A DNA stretch of 64,000 nucleotides, taken from Bacillota bacterium. GTDB lineage: Bacteria > Bacillota > Sulfobacillia > Sulfobacillales > Sulfobacillaceae. Of the stretch, positions 26,028-36,258 are shown in pieces. Location: NCBI GenBank assembly GCA_021797675.1, contig JAJZZH010000036.1:1-64000 (forward strand), written 5' to 3'. The stretch's first letter is position 1. Every line of letters begins with the position of its first letter. Below the pieces are notes generated by a model. The model was not told the DNA's origin. It searched no databases and saw only the letters and a program-made list of their open reading frames with translations. The translations under genes were made by a program, and so were the position numbers.

Positions 26028-26762
26028 CTATTCCGCCCTCTCCCTGCGCTCCACCGGCGGACGGCGGGATCCGTGTTCCCCCGGCGCGACCAAGACCGGC
26101 GGTGCCCACGCCAAATCCAGCCTGAGCACCTCGCCAAGGTGGCGGATCAAGCTCGGCTTCACGTCATCGGGGGTGATCGGGCGACCGAGGCAGCGCTCCA
26201 TCGACGTCACGCCCTTGTCTCGGATGCCGCAAGGGACAATGCCTTGAAAGGGATCGAGATTGGTGCAGACATTGAGCGCAAGCCCGTGCTGGCTAATCCA
26301 ATGGGACGCTTTGACCCCGATGGCGGCCACCTTGTCCGTACCGACCCACACTCCGGTGTGAGGAGGGCTGCGCATCCCCTGAATATTCCACTCGGCCAAG
26401 GTCCGCATCACGGCTTCTTCGAGATTCCGCAGATAGCGGTGCAGATCCCGTCCCTGATCGTTCAGATCGATGATGGGATAGGCGACGATCTGCCCGGGTC
26501 CGTGATATGTGATATCGCCACCGCGGTCGACCTCATAAAGTTCAATTCCGCGAACCTGGAGTTCCGCCGGGTCAAGCAGCAGGTTCCCTCGGGAGCCGTG
26601 GGCCGCCCGCCCAATGGTATAGACGGGAGGATGTTCGACCAACGCTACCGTATCGGGCCATTCCCGCCGCCAGACGGCTTCGGCCGCACGGCGCTGCCAT
26701 GCCCACGCCTCCCCGTAGGACAGGTGGCCTAAGTCCACCAGCCAGGCTTGTTTGGTGGCCAT
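26028..26762 (-). CDS. lipB: Octanoyltransferase LipB
   Basis: This protein of about 244 residues transfers octanoyl groups from acyl carrier protein to lipoyl domains. Motifs are VEHPPVYTIGR, RGGDITYHGPGQIVAYPI, the Lys of KVAAIGVKASHWISQHG, and the catalytic Cys of FQGIVPCGIRDKGVTS. A start at ATG 26762 is likely, but the nearest GGAGG is rather far; TTG 26768 is the alternative. It stands after lipA and the E2 gene, whose lipoyl domain is its substrate. Confidence 0.92.
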   Translation of the reverse strand: MATKQAWLVDLGHLSYGEAWAWQRRAAEAVWRREWPDTVALVEHPPVYTIGRAAHGSRGNLLLDPAELQVRGIELYEVDRGGDITYHGPGQIVAYPIIDLNDQGRDLHRYLRNLEEAVMRTLAEWNIQGMRSPPHTGVWVGTDKVAAIGVKASHWISQHGLALNVCTNLDPFQGIVPCGIRDKGVTSMERCLGRPITPDDVKPSLIRHLGEVLRLDLAWAPPVLVAPGEHGSRRPPVERRERAE

Positions 26763-26817
26763 CTGCAACCGCGGCGCGCGTCGCCGCTCCCTCCTTCTTT
26801 CGTTCTTCCAAAAGACG

Positions 26818-27732
26818 CTATGCGTGTTGCGCGGGTTGGGGCACCTGCGAGGCGGCGTGATAGGAACTGCGCACTAAGGGTCCCGACTCCGCATGCAAAA
26901 ACCCCAGGTCCAAGGCTTCCTGCCGAATCGAACGAAACTCTTCCGGCTCGTAATACCGCACCACCGGCAGATGGTTGAGATCCGGGCGAAGATATTGCCC
27001 CACGGTCAGCACGTCAACCTCATGCGCTCGCAGGTCCACCAACACCTGATGAATTTCCTCCCGGGTCTCCCCCAGCCCCACCATAATCCCCGACTTGGTC
27101 ACCATGCCCGGGTCCTGTGCTTTGACCCGGGCGAGCAGTTCCAGCGTCCTGGGGTAGCGTGCCTTGGGCCGTACCCGAGGATACAATCTCGGCACCGTTT
27201 CCGTATTGTGATTGTAAATCTCCGGACGCGCCCGCACAATGGCCGCCAGGGCCTCCCAGTTCCCCAACAGGTCGGGAGTCAGGACTTCAATTCCGCAGCC
27301 GGGAACCTCCTCCCGGATGGCGTCGATGGTGGCGGCAAAGATTTCGGCTCCCCCGTCCTTCAGGTCGTCGCGGGTTACCGAGGTAATAACCACGTGGTGC
27401 AGCCCCATGCGCTTAACGCTGGCCGCCACCCGCATCGGCTCCTGGCGATCCAAATGGGTTGGTCGACCCGTCGTAATGGCGCAAAACCCGCAATTGCGGG
27501 TGCAGATGTCTCCCAGAATAAGGAAGGTGGCCGTGCGGGCTTCCCAACATTCATAGATGTTGGGGCAGCGGGCTTCCTCACATACCGTATGCAACACCTG
27601 CGAGCGCATCAGTTCTTTGAGATCGGTATAGTTTTTCCCCTGGGTCAGCCGAACCCGGATCCACGAGGGCACTTTGGGTCCGGGCTCTCCCCGCTTGCCC
27701 GGTTCTAACATCGGTATGGCTGAATCTGTCAC
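26818..27732 (-). CDS. lipA: Lipoyl synthase
   Basis: This 304-residue radical SAM enzyme inserts two sulfurs into the octanoyl group on lipoyl domains. The auxiliary cluster cysteines are in [13 protein letters not shown], the radical SAM cysteines in CTRNCGFC, and the C-terminal cluster-ligand Ser in VRSSYHA. GTG 27732 is preferred because AAAGGAGG lies upstream. It is followed by lipB, and the E2 gene lies upstream on the same strand, so the cofactor is made beside its target. Confidence 0.95.
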   Translation of the reverse strand: MTDSAIPMLEPGKRGEPGPKVPSWIRVRLTQGKNYTDLKELMRSQVLHTVCEEARCPNIYECWEARTATFLILGDICTRNCGFCAITTGRPTHLDRQEPMRVAASVKRMGLHHVVITSVTRDDLKDGGAEIFAATIDAIREEVPGCGIEVLTPDLLGNWEALAAIVRARPEIYNHNTETVPRLYPRVRPKARYPRTLELLARVKAQDPGMVTKSGIMVGLGETREEIHQVLVDLRAHEVDVLTVGQYLRPDLNHLPVVRYYEPEEFRSIRQEALDLGFLHAESGPLVRSSYHAASQVPQPAQHA

Positions 27733-27791
27733 CCGGTGCCTCCTTTCTGCGTTCTGCACTTTGTGCTTGGTACGCCGCATGCACTGGCCGG

Positions 27792-29072
27792 CTAAAGCTC
27801 GGTGTCCGGACCGTACGCCTCCAGACTCCGCTTCAATTCGCGCAAGAACCGAGCGGCATCCGCCCCGTCCACCACGCGGTGGTCAAAGGAAATGCAACAA
27901 TTCACCATGGAGCGGATCGCGATCATGTCGTCGACCACCATGGGTCGGCGAACCACCGCTTCCATGGTCACGATGGCGACCTCAGGCGCGTTGATGATCG
28001 GGTAGGTAAGCATGGTCCCCACCGCCCCCGTGTTATCCACGGTAAACGTTCCCTGCGAGAGATCATCCATCGTCAGCCGGCCGGCACGGGCCCGCTGGGC
28101 CAAGTCCTGCGTGGCCTGGGCGAGGCCGACGATGCTGAGCCGGTCAGCGTCGCGGATTACGGGCACCACCAGTCCCCGTTCGGTATCCATGGCAACGCCC
28201 AGATTGATCCGCTTCTTCATCACAATGGAATCGCCATTCCATTGCGCGTTAATAATCGGGACCTTGCGCAGCGCCGAGGTCACCGACTTGAGCATAAAGG
28301 GGAGATAGGTCAACGATACCCCTTCGCGTGCCTTAAACGCCGCTTTGGTGCGGTTACGCAGGTTCGCCAAATTGGTCACGTCGATTTCCACCATCAACCA
28401 GGCATGGGGGACCGTCGCCTTGGAACGCACCATCCGCTGGGCGATGATGCTCCGCACCGAAGACAGCGGCACCACCTCATCGCCCTCGGCGATGACCGCC
28501 CTGGCACCTTGAATTTCCATCCCCGCCGGCTCGGCCACGGCTCGGCTGGAGGTTGCAGATGGCGCCGGTTTTACCGTAGCGGCCCCTTCCTCAAGCGCCT
28601 TTAGCACGTCGTTGCGCGTGACGCGGCCACCTGACCCGGTTCCCGTCAATGCGCCCGGATCGATGCCATTTTCCGCAGCCAAACGCCGCACCGCCGGCGA
28701 ATAGCGGCCGCGATCCGACTCTCCCGCCTTGGCCGCCGCCGGTTCCCGGCTTGGCGCAGGCGCCGCTGCGGGGGATGGCGCCGGAGTCGGCTCCACCGAC
28801 TCCCCGGCGGCCTTTTCGCCGTCGTCCGCACCGCCCTCGACCGCAATTTCACAGATTGCGGTACCGACGGCGACCAGCGCGCCCTCTTCGACCAAAATCT
28901 TGCTCAAGGTTCCCGCCACCGGAGACGGCACCTCCGCATTGACCTTGTCGGTGAGCACCTCCAACAGCGATTCATATTCCTCGACCGAGTCCCCGACCTT
29001 TTTCAGCCATTGACCGATCGTACCCTCCGTCACCGACTCCCCTAACTGGGGCATGACCACCGTATGGGCCAT
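27792..29072 (-). CDS. Dihydrolipoamide acyltransferase (E2) of a 2-oxoacid dehydrogenase, Bkd-like
   Basis: This 426-residue E2 starts at ATG 29072 after GGGGAGG. One lipoyl domain (residues 1-80) carries the acceptor Lys in [14 protein letters not shown]. An Ala/Pro linker is followed by the E1/E3-binding domain ([31 protein letters not shown]). The catalytic domain ends with [15 protein letters not shown], the HxxxDG active site. It stands third in the order E1 alpha, E1 beta, E2. Confidence 0.93.
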   Translation of the reverse strand: MAHTVVMPQLGESVTEGTIGQWLKKVGDSVEEYESLLEVLTDKVNAEVPSPVAGTLSKILVEEGALVAVGTAICEIAVEGGADDGEKAAGESVEPTPAPSPAAAPAPSREPAAAKAGESDRGRYSPAVRRLAAENGIDPGALTGTGSGGRVTRNDVLKALEEGAATVKPAPSATSSRAVAEPAGMEIQGARAVIAEGDEVVPLSSVRSIIAQRMVRSKATVPHAWLMVEIDVTNLANLRNRTKAAFKAREGVSLTYLPFMLKSVTSALRKVPIINAQWNGDSIVMKKRINLGVAMDTERGLVVPVIRDADRLSIVGLAQATQDLAQRARAGRLTMDDLSQGTFTVDNTGAVGTMLTYPIINAPEVAIVTMEAVVRRPMVVDDMIAIRSMVNCCISFDHRVVDGADAARFLRELKRSLEAYGPDTEL

Positions 29073-29095
29073 TTTCCTCCCCTCCTCCCCCGGCC

Positions 29096-30079
29096 TCAAA
29101 ACCTGGCCAGCTCGCGCGCCGCTTCAGCAATCTTCTCCGCCGTAACCATAAACGCATGTTCCAGCGGCGGGCTGAATCCCATCGCGGGAACATCGGGACC
29201 CGTCAAGCGGACGATGGGGGCGTCGAGGTAAAATAGGGCCTCTTCGGCGATGACCGCGCTGATTTCGGCGCCGAACCCGCCGGTCTTGTTATCCTCGTGC
29301 ACGATCATGACTTTTCCCGTCTTGCGGGCCGATTCCAGGATAGCCTCCCGGTCAAACGGCCGGATCGACCGGAGGTCTATCACTTCCAGGGAGATCCCTT
29401 CTTCCGCCAGGGTTTGTGCCGCGCTGAGGGCAAACCCGACCATCAATCCGTAACCGATTACGGTCACATCGCGGCCCTCGCGCTTGCGGTCCGCCTTGCC
29501 CAACGGAATCACGTAACGCTCCTCGGGAACCTCAGCCCGAACGGATCGATACAGCGCCTTATGTTCTAAAAATAGGACCGGATCCGGCTGATCAACCGCC
29601 GCCGCGAGCAGCCCCTTGGCGTCATACGGCGTGGAGGGGATAACCACACACATGCCGGGCACGTGGGCAAAGAAGGCTTCCACGCTCTGTGAGTGGTAAA
29701 GCCCCCCGCGCACGCCGCCACCGAACGGCGCCCGGATAACGATCGGCACCTCAAAATCGTTGTTCGACCGGTAACGCATCCGTGCCGCCTCTTGGACGAT
29801 TTGATTGATCGCCGGAAAAATGAAGTCGGCAAACTGAATCTCGGGAATCGGCCGGAGGCCGTTGACCGCCGCACCGATGGCCGTGCCTACAATCGCCGCT
29901 TCGGCCAGCGGGGAATCCATGACCCGATCCGCCCCGAATTCGGCCTGCAAACCGTCGGTCACGCGAAACACGCCACCGCGCACGCCTACGTCTTCCCCAT
30001 AAATAATCACCCGGGGGTCTCGCGCCAGCTCTTGGCGCAAGCCCTCGCGGATTGCTTCCAAAAACGTCTTTACCGCCAT
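29096..30079 (-). CDS. 2-oxoacid dehydrogenase E1 beta subunit, branched-chain type
   Basis: This 327-residue transketolase-like subunit starts at ATG 30079. The strings IPEIQFADFIFPAINQI, EAARMRYRSNNDF, APFGGGVRGGLYHSQSVEAF and PSTPYDAKGLL strongly resemble BkdAB-type E1 beta proteins. It pairs with the E1 alpha subunit encoded upstream to decarboxylate 2-oxoacids with thiamine diphosphate. Branched-chain substrates would feed branched fatty acid synthesis; the substrate is inferred. Confidence 0.92.
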   Translation of the reverse strand: MAVKTFLEAIREGLRQELARDPRVIIYGEDVGVRGGVFRVTDGLQAEFGADRVMDSPLAEAAIVGTAIGAAVNGLRPIPEIQFADFIFPAINQIVQEAARMRYRSNNDFEVPIVIRAPFGGGVRGGLYHSQSVEAFFAHVPGMCVVIPSTPYDAKGLLAAAVDQPDPVLFLEHKALYRSVRAEVPEERYVIPLGKADRKREGRDVTVIGYGLMVGFALSAAQTLAEEGISLEVIDLRSIRPFDREAILESARKTGKVMIVHEDNKTGGFGAEISAVIAEEALFYLDAPIVRLTGPDVPAMGFSPPLEHAFMVTAEKIAEAARELARF

Positions 30080-30151
30080 CTTCCGCCCGTCACCCTCGGC
30101 ACGGGCCTTCCCTCCTTAGACATCACACGAGTCCCGGGATTCCGGGCGATC

Positions 30152-31138
30152 TTAGGCTAATGCCCCACCATAGACGTACTGACCCAGCGTCGACGGGTCC
30201 GGCAAGGCCGCTTTATCCGCGTAGGTGGTGGCGTCGTCCACCACCTGCTTGATCTTGGCTGCCATGGCCTTTTTGTCGGCTTCGGTCAAAATCTTGTCTT
30301 TGAGCAAACGTTCGGCAAATGTGATTACCGGATCGTGTTTCTTATGCTCCTGTACTTCTTCCCGGGAACGATACGCCCGATCATCGTCTTCGCTGGAATG
30401 CGGAACAAAGCGATAGGTCTTGGCCTCGATTAAGGTTGGGCCTTCTCCACGCCGGGCGCGGTCGGCGGCCGCTTTGGTCACCTCGTACACCTTGACCGGG
30501 TCGCTGCCGTCCACCATAATCCCCGGAATGCCGTACGCGGCGGCGCGGGCACTGATATCCTGCACCACCGTCTGCTTGCTCAGCGGCACCGAAATCGCGT
30601 AGCCGTTATTTTCGTTGAAAAAGATGACGGGCAGCTTGTGGACGGCGGCGAAGTTCAGTGCCTCGTGGAACTCGCCCTGACTGGTCGAACCGTCCCCGAA
30701 ATAACAGACCGAAACCCGTCCGTCCTTAAGAATCTTCGAAGCTAGCGCCAGACCCGCCGCATGCGCGTCCTGAGTAGCCACCACCGCCCCGGTGCTCAAC
30801 ACGTGCAGCCGCCCGGAACCCCAATGGGCCATCATCTGTCGGCCGCCTGAATTGGGATCCTCGGCCTTGGCAAAGAAGTGCAACATCACTTCGCGGGCCG
30901 TCATCCCCCACGCCAGCACCAAAGCCATGTCGCGATAATATGGAACAATCCAGTCCTCTCCCCGACGAAGGGCGAACGCCGACCCCACCTGAGTCGCTTC
31001 GTGGCCGTTCGATGAATACACGGTAGGGGCGCGCCCCTGCCGGTTCAACACCCATAAACGGTCGTCCAAGGCCCGCGAAAGCGCCATCACGTAATACATT
31101 TCCTTCATCAATTCAGGGGTCAAACCGCTCTCCGGCAA
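30152..31138 (-). CDS. 2-oxoacid dehydrogenase E1 alpha subunit, branched-chain type
   Basis: This 328-residue subunit starts at TTG 31138 after GGGGAG. The thiamine diphosphate motif runs from CYFGDGSTSQGEFHEALNFA to FFNENN. The regulatory-loop region PHSSEDDDRAYRS fits BkdAA-like proteins. It forms an alpha2beta2 E1 with the next gene. Confidence 0.92.
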   Translation of the reverse strand: MPESGLTPELMKEMYYVMALSRALDDRLWVLNRQGRAPTVYSSNGHEATQVGSAFALRRGEDWIVPYYRDMALVLAWGMTAREVMLHFFAKAEDPNSGGRQMMAHWGSGRLHVLSTGAVVATQDAHAAGLALASKILKDGRVSVCYFGDGSTSQGEFHEALNFAAVHKLPVIFFNENNGYAISVPLSKQTVVQDISARAAAYGIPGIMVDGSDPVKVYEVTKAAADRARRGEGPTLIEAKTYRFVPHSSEDDDRAYRSREEVQEHKKHDPVITFAERLLKDKILTEADKKAMAAKIKQVVDDATTYADKAALPDPSTLGQYVYGGALA

Positions 31139-31254
31139 CCCGAATCTCCCCTTTCTGCTGTCCTGCCTACGCTTTCCACCGGGCCGTTCGGCCCGCGTGC
31201 CAATCTTTCCCGATAGCGTATCCCCGAAGGCCGAAACCCACGCACCTGCCGAAC

Positions 31255-32658
31255 CTACATATGAATGGCGCGCTCGTCAACCGCCAGCGCCGCCTCATGC
31301 AACACTTCGGCGACCGTGGGATGAGCGTGCACGCTTTCCCCGATTTCCCACGCGGTTCCCTCCAAAAACCGCGCCAAGGCCATTTCGTTAATGAGTTCGG
31401 AAGCATTCGGCCCCACCATGTGGGCCCCCAGCAAGGCATCGGTCTTGGCGTCGGCGACCAGTTTCACCATACCTTCCGCTTCGCCCAGGATTAGCGAACG
31501 GCCGTTGGCCTTAAACGGAAACACCCCCTCCTTCACCGTGTACCCTTCCCGCTCGGCCTCTGCCGCCGTCAATCCCAGCGAAGCCACTTCCGGGCGCGAG
31601 TACGTCACCCGCGGCACGCGTGCGGAATTCAACACTTCCGGGCTCTGGCCGGCAATCGTCTCGACCGCAATAATTCCCTCGTGCGTTGCCACGTGCGCCA
31701 ACAGGTATCCGCCAATCAGATCCCCAATCGCATAGAGATGGGGAATGTTGGTGCGATAGTGGTCATCCACGGCGACAAATCCGCGATCCAAGCGGACTCC
31801 GACCTCTTCGAGGCCGATTTGATCGCTCACCGGGCTCCTTCCCACGGCCACCAACAACACGTCCCCGGCCACCTTGACCGTCTTGCCGTCCGCCGCCTCG
31901 ACCACCCCTTCGACCCCGTGGTTGCCGACCTTGACCTGGTCCACACTCAACTTCGCGCCAGCATGGATCGCAATACCGCGCCGCGTCAACAGCCGGGCCA
32001 GTTCTGCCGCAATGTGTTCGTCGTCCTGGGGCAAAATGTGAGGCAACATTTCGACCAAGGTGACCTGACTGCCAAAGTCATTATACATGGAGGCAAACTC
32101 CACGCCGATCGCCCCTGCGCCCAAAACGAGCACCGATTTCGGCACCTCGGTCATCTGCAGCACATGGTCGGAGTTGATGACGCGCTTTCCGTCGAAAGGC
32201 AAGTTCGGTAAGCTCCGGGGCACCGAACCCGTGGCCAAAATCACATCTTTGCCCGTCAGCGTGGTCTTGGTGCCGTCCTTGGCTTCGACCTCGACCGTGG
32301 TCGGCCCGGTCAGGCGTCCACGCCCTGCATACACGTCAGCCTGATTCTTCTTCAGCAGGAACTGCACGCCGCGGTACAATTGCTGAACCACTCGGTCCTT
32401 TTTGGACACCGCCCCCGCATAGTTCAAGGCGACGTTCCCGCTTAAGCCAAAGTCTTCCGCATGGTGAAAGGTGTTCAACAATTCCGCCGTATGCAGGAGG
32501 GCCTTGGTGGGGATGCAGCCTTGGTGCAGACACGTGCCCCCCACCTTGGCCGCCTCCACCACCGCCGTTTTCAGCCCGAGTTGGCCGGCGCGAATGGCGG
32601 CCACATAGCCTCCGGTCCCACCGCCCAAAATAATGACGTCATAGGTTGTCTCTGCCAT
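31255..32658 (-). CDS. lpdA: Dihydrolipoyl dehydrogenase (E3)
   Basis: This 467-residue flavoprotein starts at ATG 32658 after GGGAGGATGG. The FAD motif is ILGGGTGGYVAAIRAGQLG and the redox disulfide is GGTCLHQGCIPTK. The NAD-binding motif is LGAGAIGVEFA, and the C-terminal catalytic His-Glu pair lies in ESVHAHPTVAEVLHEAAL. It reoxidises the lipoamide of the E2 encoded downstream. Confidence 0.95.
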   Translation of the reverse strand: MAETTYDVIILGGGTGGYVAAIRAGQLGLKTAVVEAAKVGGTCLHQGCIPTKALLHTAELLNTFHHAEDFGLSGNVALNYAGAVSKKDRVVQQLYRGVQFLLKKNQADVYAGRGRLTGPTTVEVEAKDGTKTTLTGKDVILATGSVPRSLPNLPFDGKRVINSDHVLQMTEVPKSVLVLGAGAIGVEFASMYNDFGSQVTLVEMLPHILPQDDEHIAAELARLLTRRGIAIHAGAKLSVDQVKVGNHGVEGVVEAADGKTVKVAGDVLLVAVGRSPVSDQIGLEEVGVRLDRGFVAVDDHYRTNIPHLYAIGDLIGGYLLAHVATHEGIIAVETIAGQSPEVLNSARVPRVTYSRPEVASLGLTAAEAEREGYTVKEGVFPFKANGRSLILGEAEGMVKLVADAKTDALLGAHMVGPNASELINEMALARFLEGTAWEIGESVHAHPTVAEVLHEAALAVDERAIHM

Positions 32659-32685
32659 CTCGTCCCATCCTCCCGCTTGTTCGCC

Positions 32686-34287
32686 CTAAAATCCTAACGT
32701 CTGACCCACGCCACGAGGGTCGGTGGCACCTACCCAACCTGCCGGCCGACGCTGCAGGACGTGCGCTGCCCCGCCTCCCTCATAGGGGCCCACCACCCTG
32801 ACCTGGTGCCCCCGACTGCCTAATTCGGCCCAAATTCGGGGGCTGAAGCGTGACTCCAGCACCACCCGCTCGGATTCCCCTAAGCTGTGGGCCTCCGTTC
32901 CCGGCGAAATGGTAAGGCGAGGCAATGAGACGGCTTCACTCGGTGTCCGCCCCGCCCACAACAAATCCGTCAAAATGGTTAGGTTCCATTGTGCCTGACC
33001 GTCCCCCCCAGGGGTGTTGCCCACCAGGACCGTCTGTTGCTCCATTTGGACGACATACGTATGCAACGCGTGCAAGGGACGCTTCTTGGGCAATGCTTGA
33101 TTAGGGTGTCCATGCACACGGTTGAACGAGCGTCCCGCTCGGTTATTCAAGAAAAATCCGCCTTCAGCCACATACACCAAGGAACCGAATTCCAAGCCTA
33201 GGCTGTGAATGAGGCCGACCGCTCCCCCGTCGGCATCTGCTGCCACCAAGGATGCGGTGTCCCCCCCGATGACCGAAAAACCGCCATCAACGGGTTCCGG
33301 AAGCACCGACTTTCCTTCGTGAATGGCACTGCGCCGCCGTTGCAGGTGGTCCGCCGCCAACAATTTTTGCGCCACGTCGCCGACGAAATCGGGATCACCG
33401 AGATGCCGTCTCAGGTCATAGAAGCTCCAGCGGAGGGCCTCAATCATCCGATGCACCGGCTCGGACCGACTTCGCCACTCGGGATCCCAAGAGTCTGCCG
33501 CCAACAAATCGAGGGCTTCCAAAAGCACGATGCCGGACGACGGCGGCGGAGGCACCATCACCGTGTAGCCACCCACGCGATGCGTGAGGGGCCGCTCCAC
33601 CCGGGTGCGATGCTCGGCCAGATCCGCATGCGATAAAAATCCTCCGTCGGCCGCGACCCGTCGCTCGATGGCGCGCCCCATGGCACCTCGATAGAACGCA
33701 TCCGCATCCCCCGCCGCCAGGGCCCGCAACAGATCGGCCAGTTCTGGCTGACGGAGGACATCGCCGGTGCGAAGGGGAACGCCAGCGGGATAAAAGCGCT
33801 GGCGCAGGGCCGGGTCCGCGGCCAAGGCTTCTTCATAGCGAGCAAGCGACGCGGCCAGCGCATCATCCACCAGAAATCCGTCGCTAGCCAGGCTGATTGC
33901 CGAAGCCATCACGTGCGACAAGTCCAAACGGCCAAACCGTCGATGTAAGGTCAAATAGGCTCCGGCGGCCCCCGGTACCGTCACCGACTGCGGCCCGCGC
34001 AACGGCAGGAGCAGGTCATGAGCCGTATTCAGACGATCTTCCGCATACGCTGCGGGCAAGCCTCCGCTTCCCATCACCGCCGTGACCGAGCCGCTGGGGG
34101 CACTATAGAGCGCATAGGCATCGCCGCCCAGTCCGCAGTGTCCGGGCTGAACCACGATCGTGGCGAAAGCCATGGCCAGTGCCGCATCCACGGCGTTCCC
34201 GCCACGGTGTAAAATACACAGTCCCGCCTGGCTGGCCAGCGGGTGTCCCGCGCTGACGATCCCCTGACTTGCCCATACATTCGCCAC
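32686..34287 (-). CDS. ggt: Gamma-glutamyltransferase family protein
   Basis: This protein of about 533 residues belongs to the Ntn-hydrolase family. It opens GIVSAGHPLASQAGLCILHR and GGNAVDAALAMAFATIVVQP. It is expected to self-cleave before the Thr of GGDTASLVAADADG; classical enzymes read DTTH here. GNTPGGDGQAQWNLTIL is the usual later motif. GTG 34287 is chosen after AGGAAG; the upstream part of the frame looks non-coding. No signal peptide is seen, as in cytosolic YwrD-like members, so it may act on gamma-glutamyl amides rather than external glutathione. It is 27 bases from lpdA and may open the bkd transcript. Confidence 0.88.
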   Translation of the reverse strand: MANVWASQGIVSAGHPLASQAGLCILHRGGNAVDAALAMAFATIVVQPGHCGLGGDAYALYSAPSGSVTAVMGSGGLPAAYAEDRLNTAHDLLLPLRGPQSVTVPGAAGAYLTLHRRFGRLDLSHVMASAISLASDGFLVDDALAASLARYEEALAADPALRQRFYPAGVPLRTGDVLRQPELADLLRALAAGDADAFYRGAMGRAIERRVAADGGFLSHADLAEHRTRVERPLTHRVGGYTVMVPPPPSSGIVLLEALDLLAADSWDPEWRSRSEPVHRMIEALRWSFYDLRRHLGDPDFVGDVAQKLLAADHLQRRRSAIHEGKSVLPEPVDGGFSVIGGDTASLVAADADGGAVGLIHSLGLEFGSLVYVAEGGFFLNNRAGRSFNRVHGHPNQALPKKRPLHALHTYVVQMEQQTVLVGNTPGGDGQAQWNLTILTDLLWAGRTPSEAVSLPRLTISPGTEAHSLGESERVVLESRFSPRIWAELGSRGHQVRVVGPYEGGGAAHVLQRRPAGWVGATDPRGVGQTLGF

Positions 34288-34493
34288 GAACTCTGGACTT
34301 CCTTCCTGCCTCGCGCTGTGCCGTCGTTCCGCCAGCCGGCCCCATGCGGCCCGGGAATTGGGACCCTTGGGATAACGAACCTCATCCCGACAACGGTACC
34401 TTATCGCTTTTGGGATCAACTAGCAAGGATGGTCCCCGATCCTGCCATATATCGTCAGAAAACTGACAAAAACAGGAGCATCGATGGGGCAGG

Positions 34494-34817
34494 CTACGGT
34501 GACGTTTTGCGGGTCCAACGGTTGGCATCGCGGGCTTGAAACTTCTCCATCACCGCCGTAAACACGTCATCCAATCGAATGTCCAACGAATTGGCAAGTG
34601 AAATGAGCACAAAGAGGCAGTCGCCGAGTTCTAACTCGACCGAGCCTTCGGGCTCATCGGGTCGTTTCGGCTTCATTCCGAAACGGTCGTTGATTTCCCG
34701 AGCGAGCTCGCCGACTTCTTCGGCTAACCGCAACATGATGATCGCGGGCGGAAAGTATCCTTCTTCGAACTGCCCGATCCACCGATCGACCCGCTCCTGC
34801 ATCTCCTCAATATCCAT
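34494..34817 (-). CDS. MazG-like nucleotide pyrophosphohydrolase
   Basis: This protein of about 107 residues hydrolyses nucleoside triphosphates to monophosphates. The start at ATG 34817 gives MDIEEMQERVDRWIGQF, as in the short MazG family. Metal-binding acids are in RLAEEVGELAREI and VELELGDCLFVLISL. GTG 34883 would add 22 residues lacking conserved features. Confidence 0.85.
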   Translation of the reverse strand: MDIEEMQERVDRWIGQFEEGYFPPAIIMLRLAEEVGELAREINDRFGMKPKRPDEPEGSVELELGDCLFVLISLANSLDIRLDDVFTAVMEKFQARDANRWTRKTSP

Positions 34818-35697
34818 CACATCACCGATTCGCGGTGTCTCGCCCCGAAGATACCGCCTGCCTCCTTCTTCGTTGGTGGCCACCCACTTGGTGTCTCGCG
34901 CTCAGGGTTAGCGCGTATTCCGCTCAACATCCCGAGGCGGCCTGACCATCGTCCACCCTGATCGCGAAGACGCGGGAACTCGCCAGCCCGGACCGTCCTG
35001 GAACCCAACCCGAGCCGATTCATCATTTATCATAGCACGTGTCCGCGGCGCCCAAGTACCAAGAACCCTGCAGGCATAGCCCCATCTCCAAGGGTTTCAC
35101 GCCTCGGTAGGGTGCAACGGGTGAGGGATGCCTGGTCTCGGGTGCGGCGCCTGCCGATCAAGATGCAAGCGATCGGATGATCCCTGGTTAACCTGCGGAG
35201 TGCTTGATCTGGCACACGGCGAACCCCCCGCTTGAGGATCCGGCACGCCGACTAAGAGACCGGGGCACATCCGCGGATGGTGTTGTCCACCCGCTTCCGG
35301 AGTGGCTTGGGCGCTTGCCTGACGAAAGGTCTCGGCTAATCACGATGGGATCGGGCGGAAGCCGCTTCGTACCATCGAGATCCTTACGAACCGCGCAGTC
35401 TGAGAGCCCCGCACCAATCGTGGGCTGATCGCGATCGCGTTTCGACGGGTGTGTCGTCCGCCCGCGTTGGTTTGGCCAAAAGCGTCTCGAACTCGTTGGC
35501 CACTGCCGACCGCGTTCCCCGCAAGCGCTGGTGGAATGGATGGAATTCGGGTCGATGGGCATGCATTCCGCCAGTCCCAGCCAAGAAAAGGCTGGGCGGT
35601 GTTAGGGGCCGTGGCGCCCATGGCTCGATCCCTTCATAGAGAGAACGGGCCAACGCACTTGAGGATAATCAGGGGATTGGCGGCCAACCTTCGCATA
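34818..35697. other. Gene-poor stretch, nothing recognised
   Basis: About 880 bases carry many short overlapping frames but no recognisable domain, ribosome site or repeat. It is probably decayed sequence next to the broken HepT gene. Confidence 0.4.
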
Positions 35698-35740
35698 GTA
35701 CCCCCTTCCCCCAGGAAATTTTTTGGGGGGAAGGGGGTAC
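35698..35740. repeat. Perfect 15-bp inverted repeat (hairpin)
   Basis: GTACCCCCTTCCCCC pairs perfectly with GGGGGAAGGGGGTAC across a 13-base loop containing a T-run. The arms are pure purine/pyrimidine blocks apart from the GTAC ends. It could be a transposon end, a bidirectional terminator or a REP-like unit. Confidence 0.75.
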
Positions 35741-35759
35741 CGTGGTTCTGATCACCACG

Positions 35760-36125
35760 CAGAGATTGCTGAACAAACTGTCTTTTACGTGGGCCTTGAA
35801 TGCCGGATCGGCTTGCAGCCGTGCTCCCCAGGGCGATTCAGTGGGGGTCCCGGCTTGTAGGCGGATTATTCGTTCGATAGCCTCTTTAAGCGGCGGTAAA
35901 TCTTTTCTGACCACGCTCCACACAGCCTCAACAGGTATTGATGCGCAATGATATCGCGTAATCCGGCAATATCTCGCCACGGAATGCCGGACTTGGTCGC
36001 CAGCAGGTCATGGGGGAGTCGTTTGACCATTTCCCCAATATGTTCTAACGCCTTACTGACGGCCAGTTGAATGAGGGCGGATTCCAAAAATCTTTCGAGG
36101 CCAAATTGCGTAAATTGTTCGCTAT
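35760..36125 (-). pseudogene. Frameshifted HepT-like (DUF86) toxin gene
   Basis: The minus strand reads RLNIQYSEQFTQFGLERFLE and SALIQLAVSKALEHIGEMVK, then DIAGLRDIIAHQY, the R(x4)HxY active site of HepT-type RNases. Near 35938 the frame shifts, and the tail continues as PVEAVWSVVRKDLPPLKEAI in another frame. No start codon lies in the N-terminal frame. The partner nucleotidyltransferase antitoxin gene would lie upstream (36.1-36.7 kb). Only a possible tail fragment (LVGALRDLILAEAV) remains there, next to the MITE-like element. Confidence 0.75.
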
Positions 36126-36235
36126 ACTGAATATTGAGACGTATTCTGGTTAAGGTACACCTCCGGCATTTTTGTCATAGACGCACCGCCTCGGCTAATA
36201 TGAGATCGCGCAGCGCGCCGACCAGGCTCTTTTCT

Positions 36236-36258
36236 GGCTCTTGCACAAAGACTGCTGC
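36236..36258 (+). repeat. Solo copy of the MITE end sequence
   Basis: TGGCTCTTGCACAAAGACTGCT nearly matches the left end of the element at 36417. No matching inverted end was found for it, so it may be a remnant of an earlier insertion. Confidence 0.5.

Noticed and set aside
34454-34467. Small hairpin GTCAG-AAAA-CTGAC between mazG and ggt
   Set aside because: A five-base stem is too short to support a terminator or operator claim.
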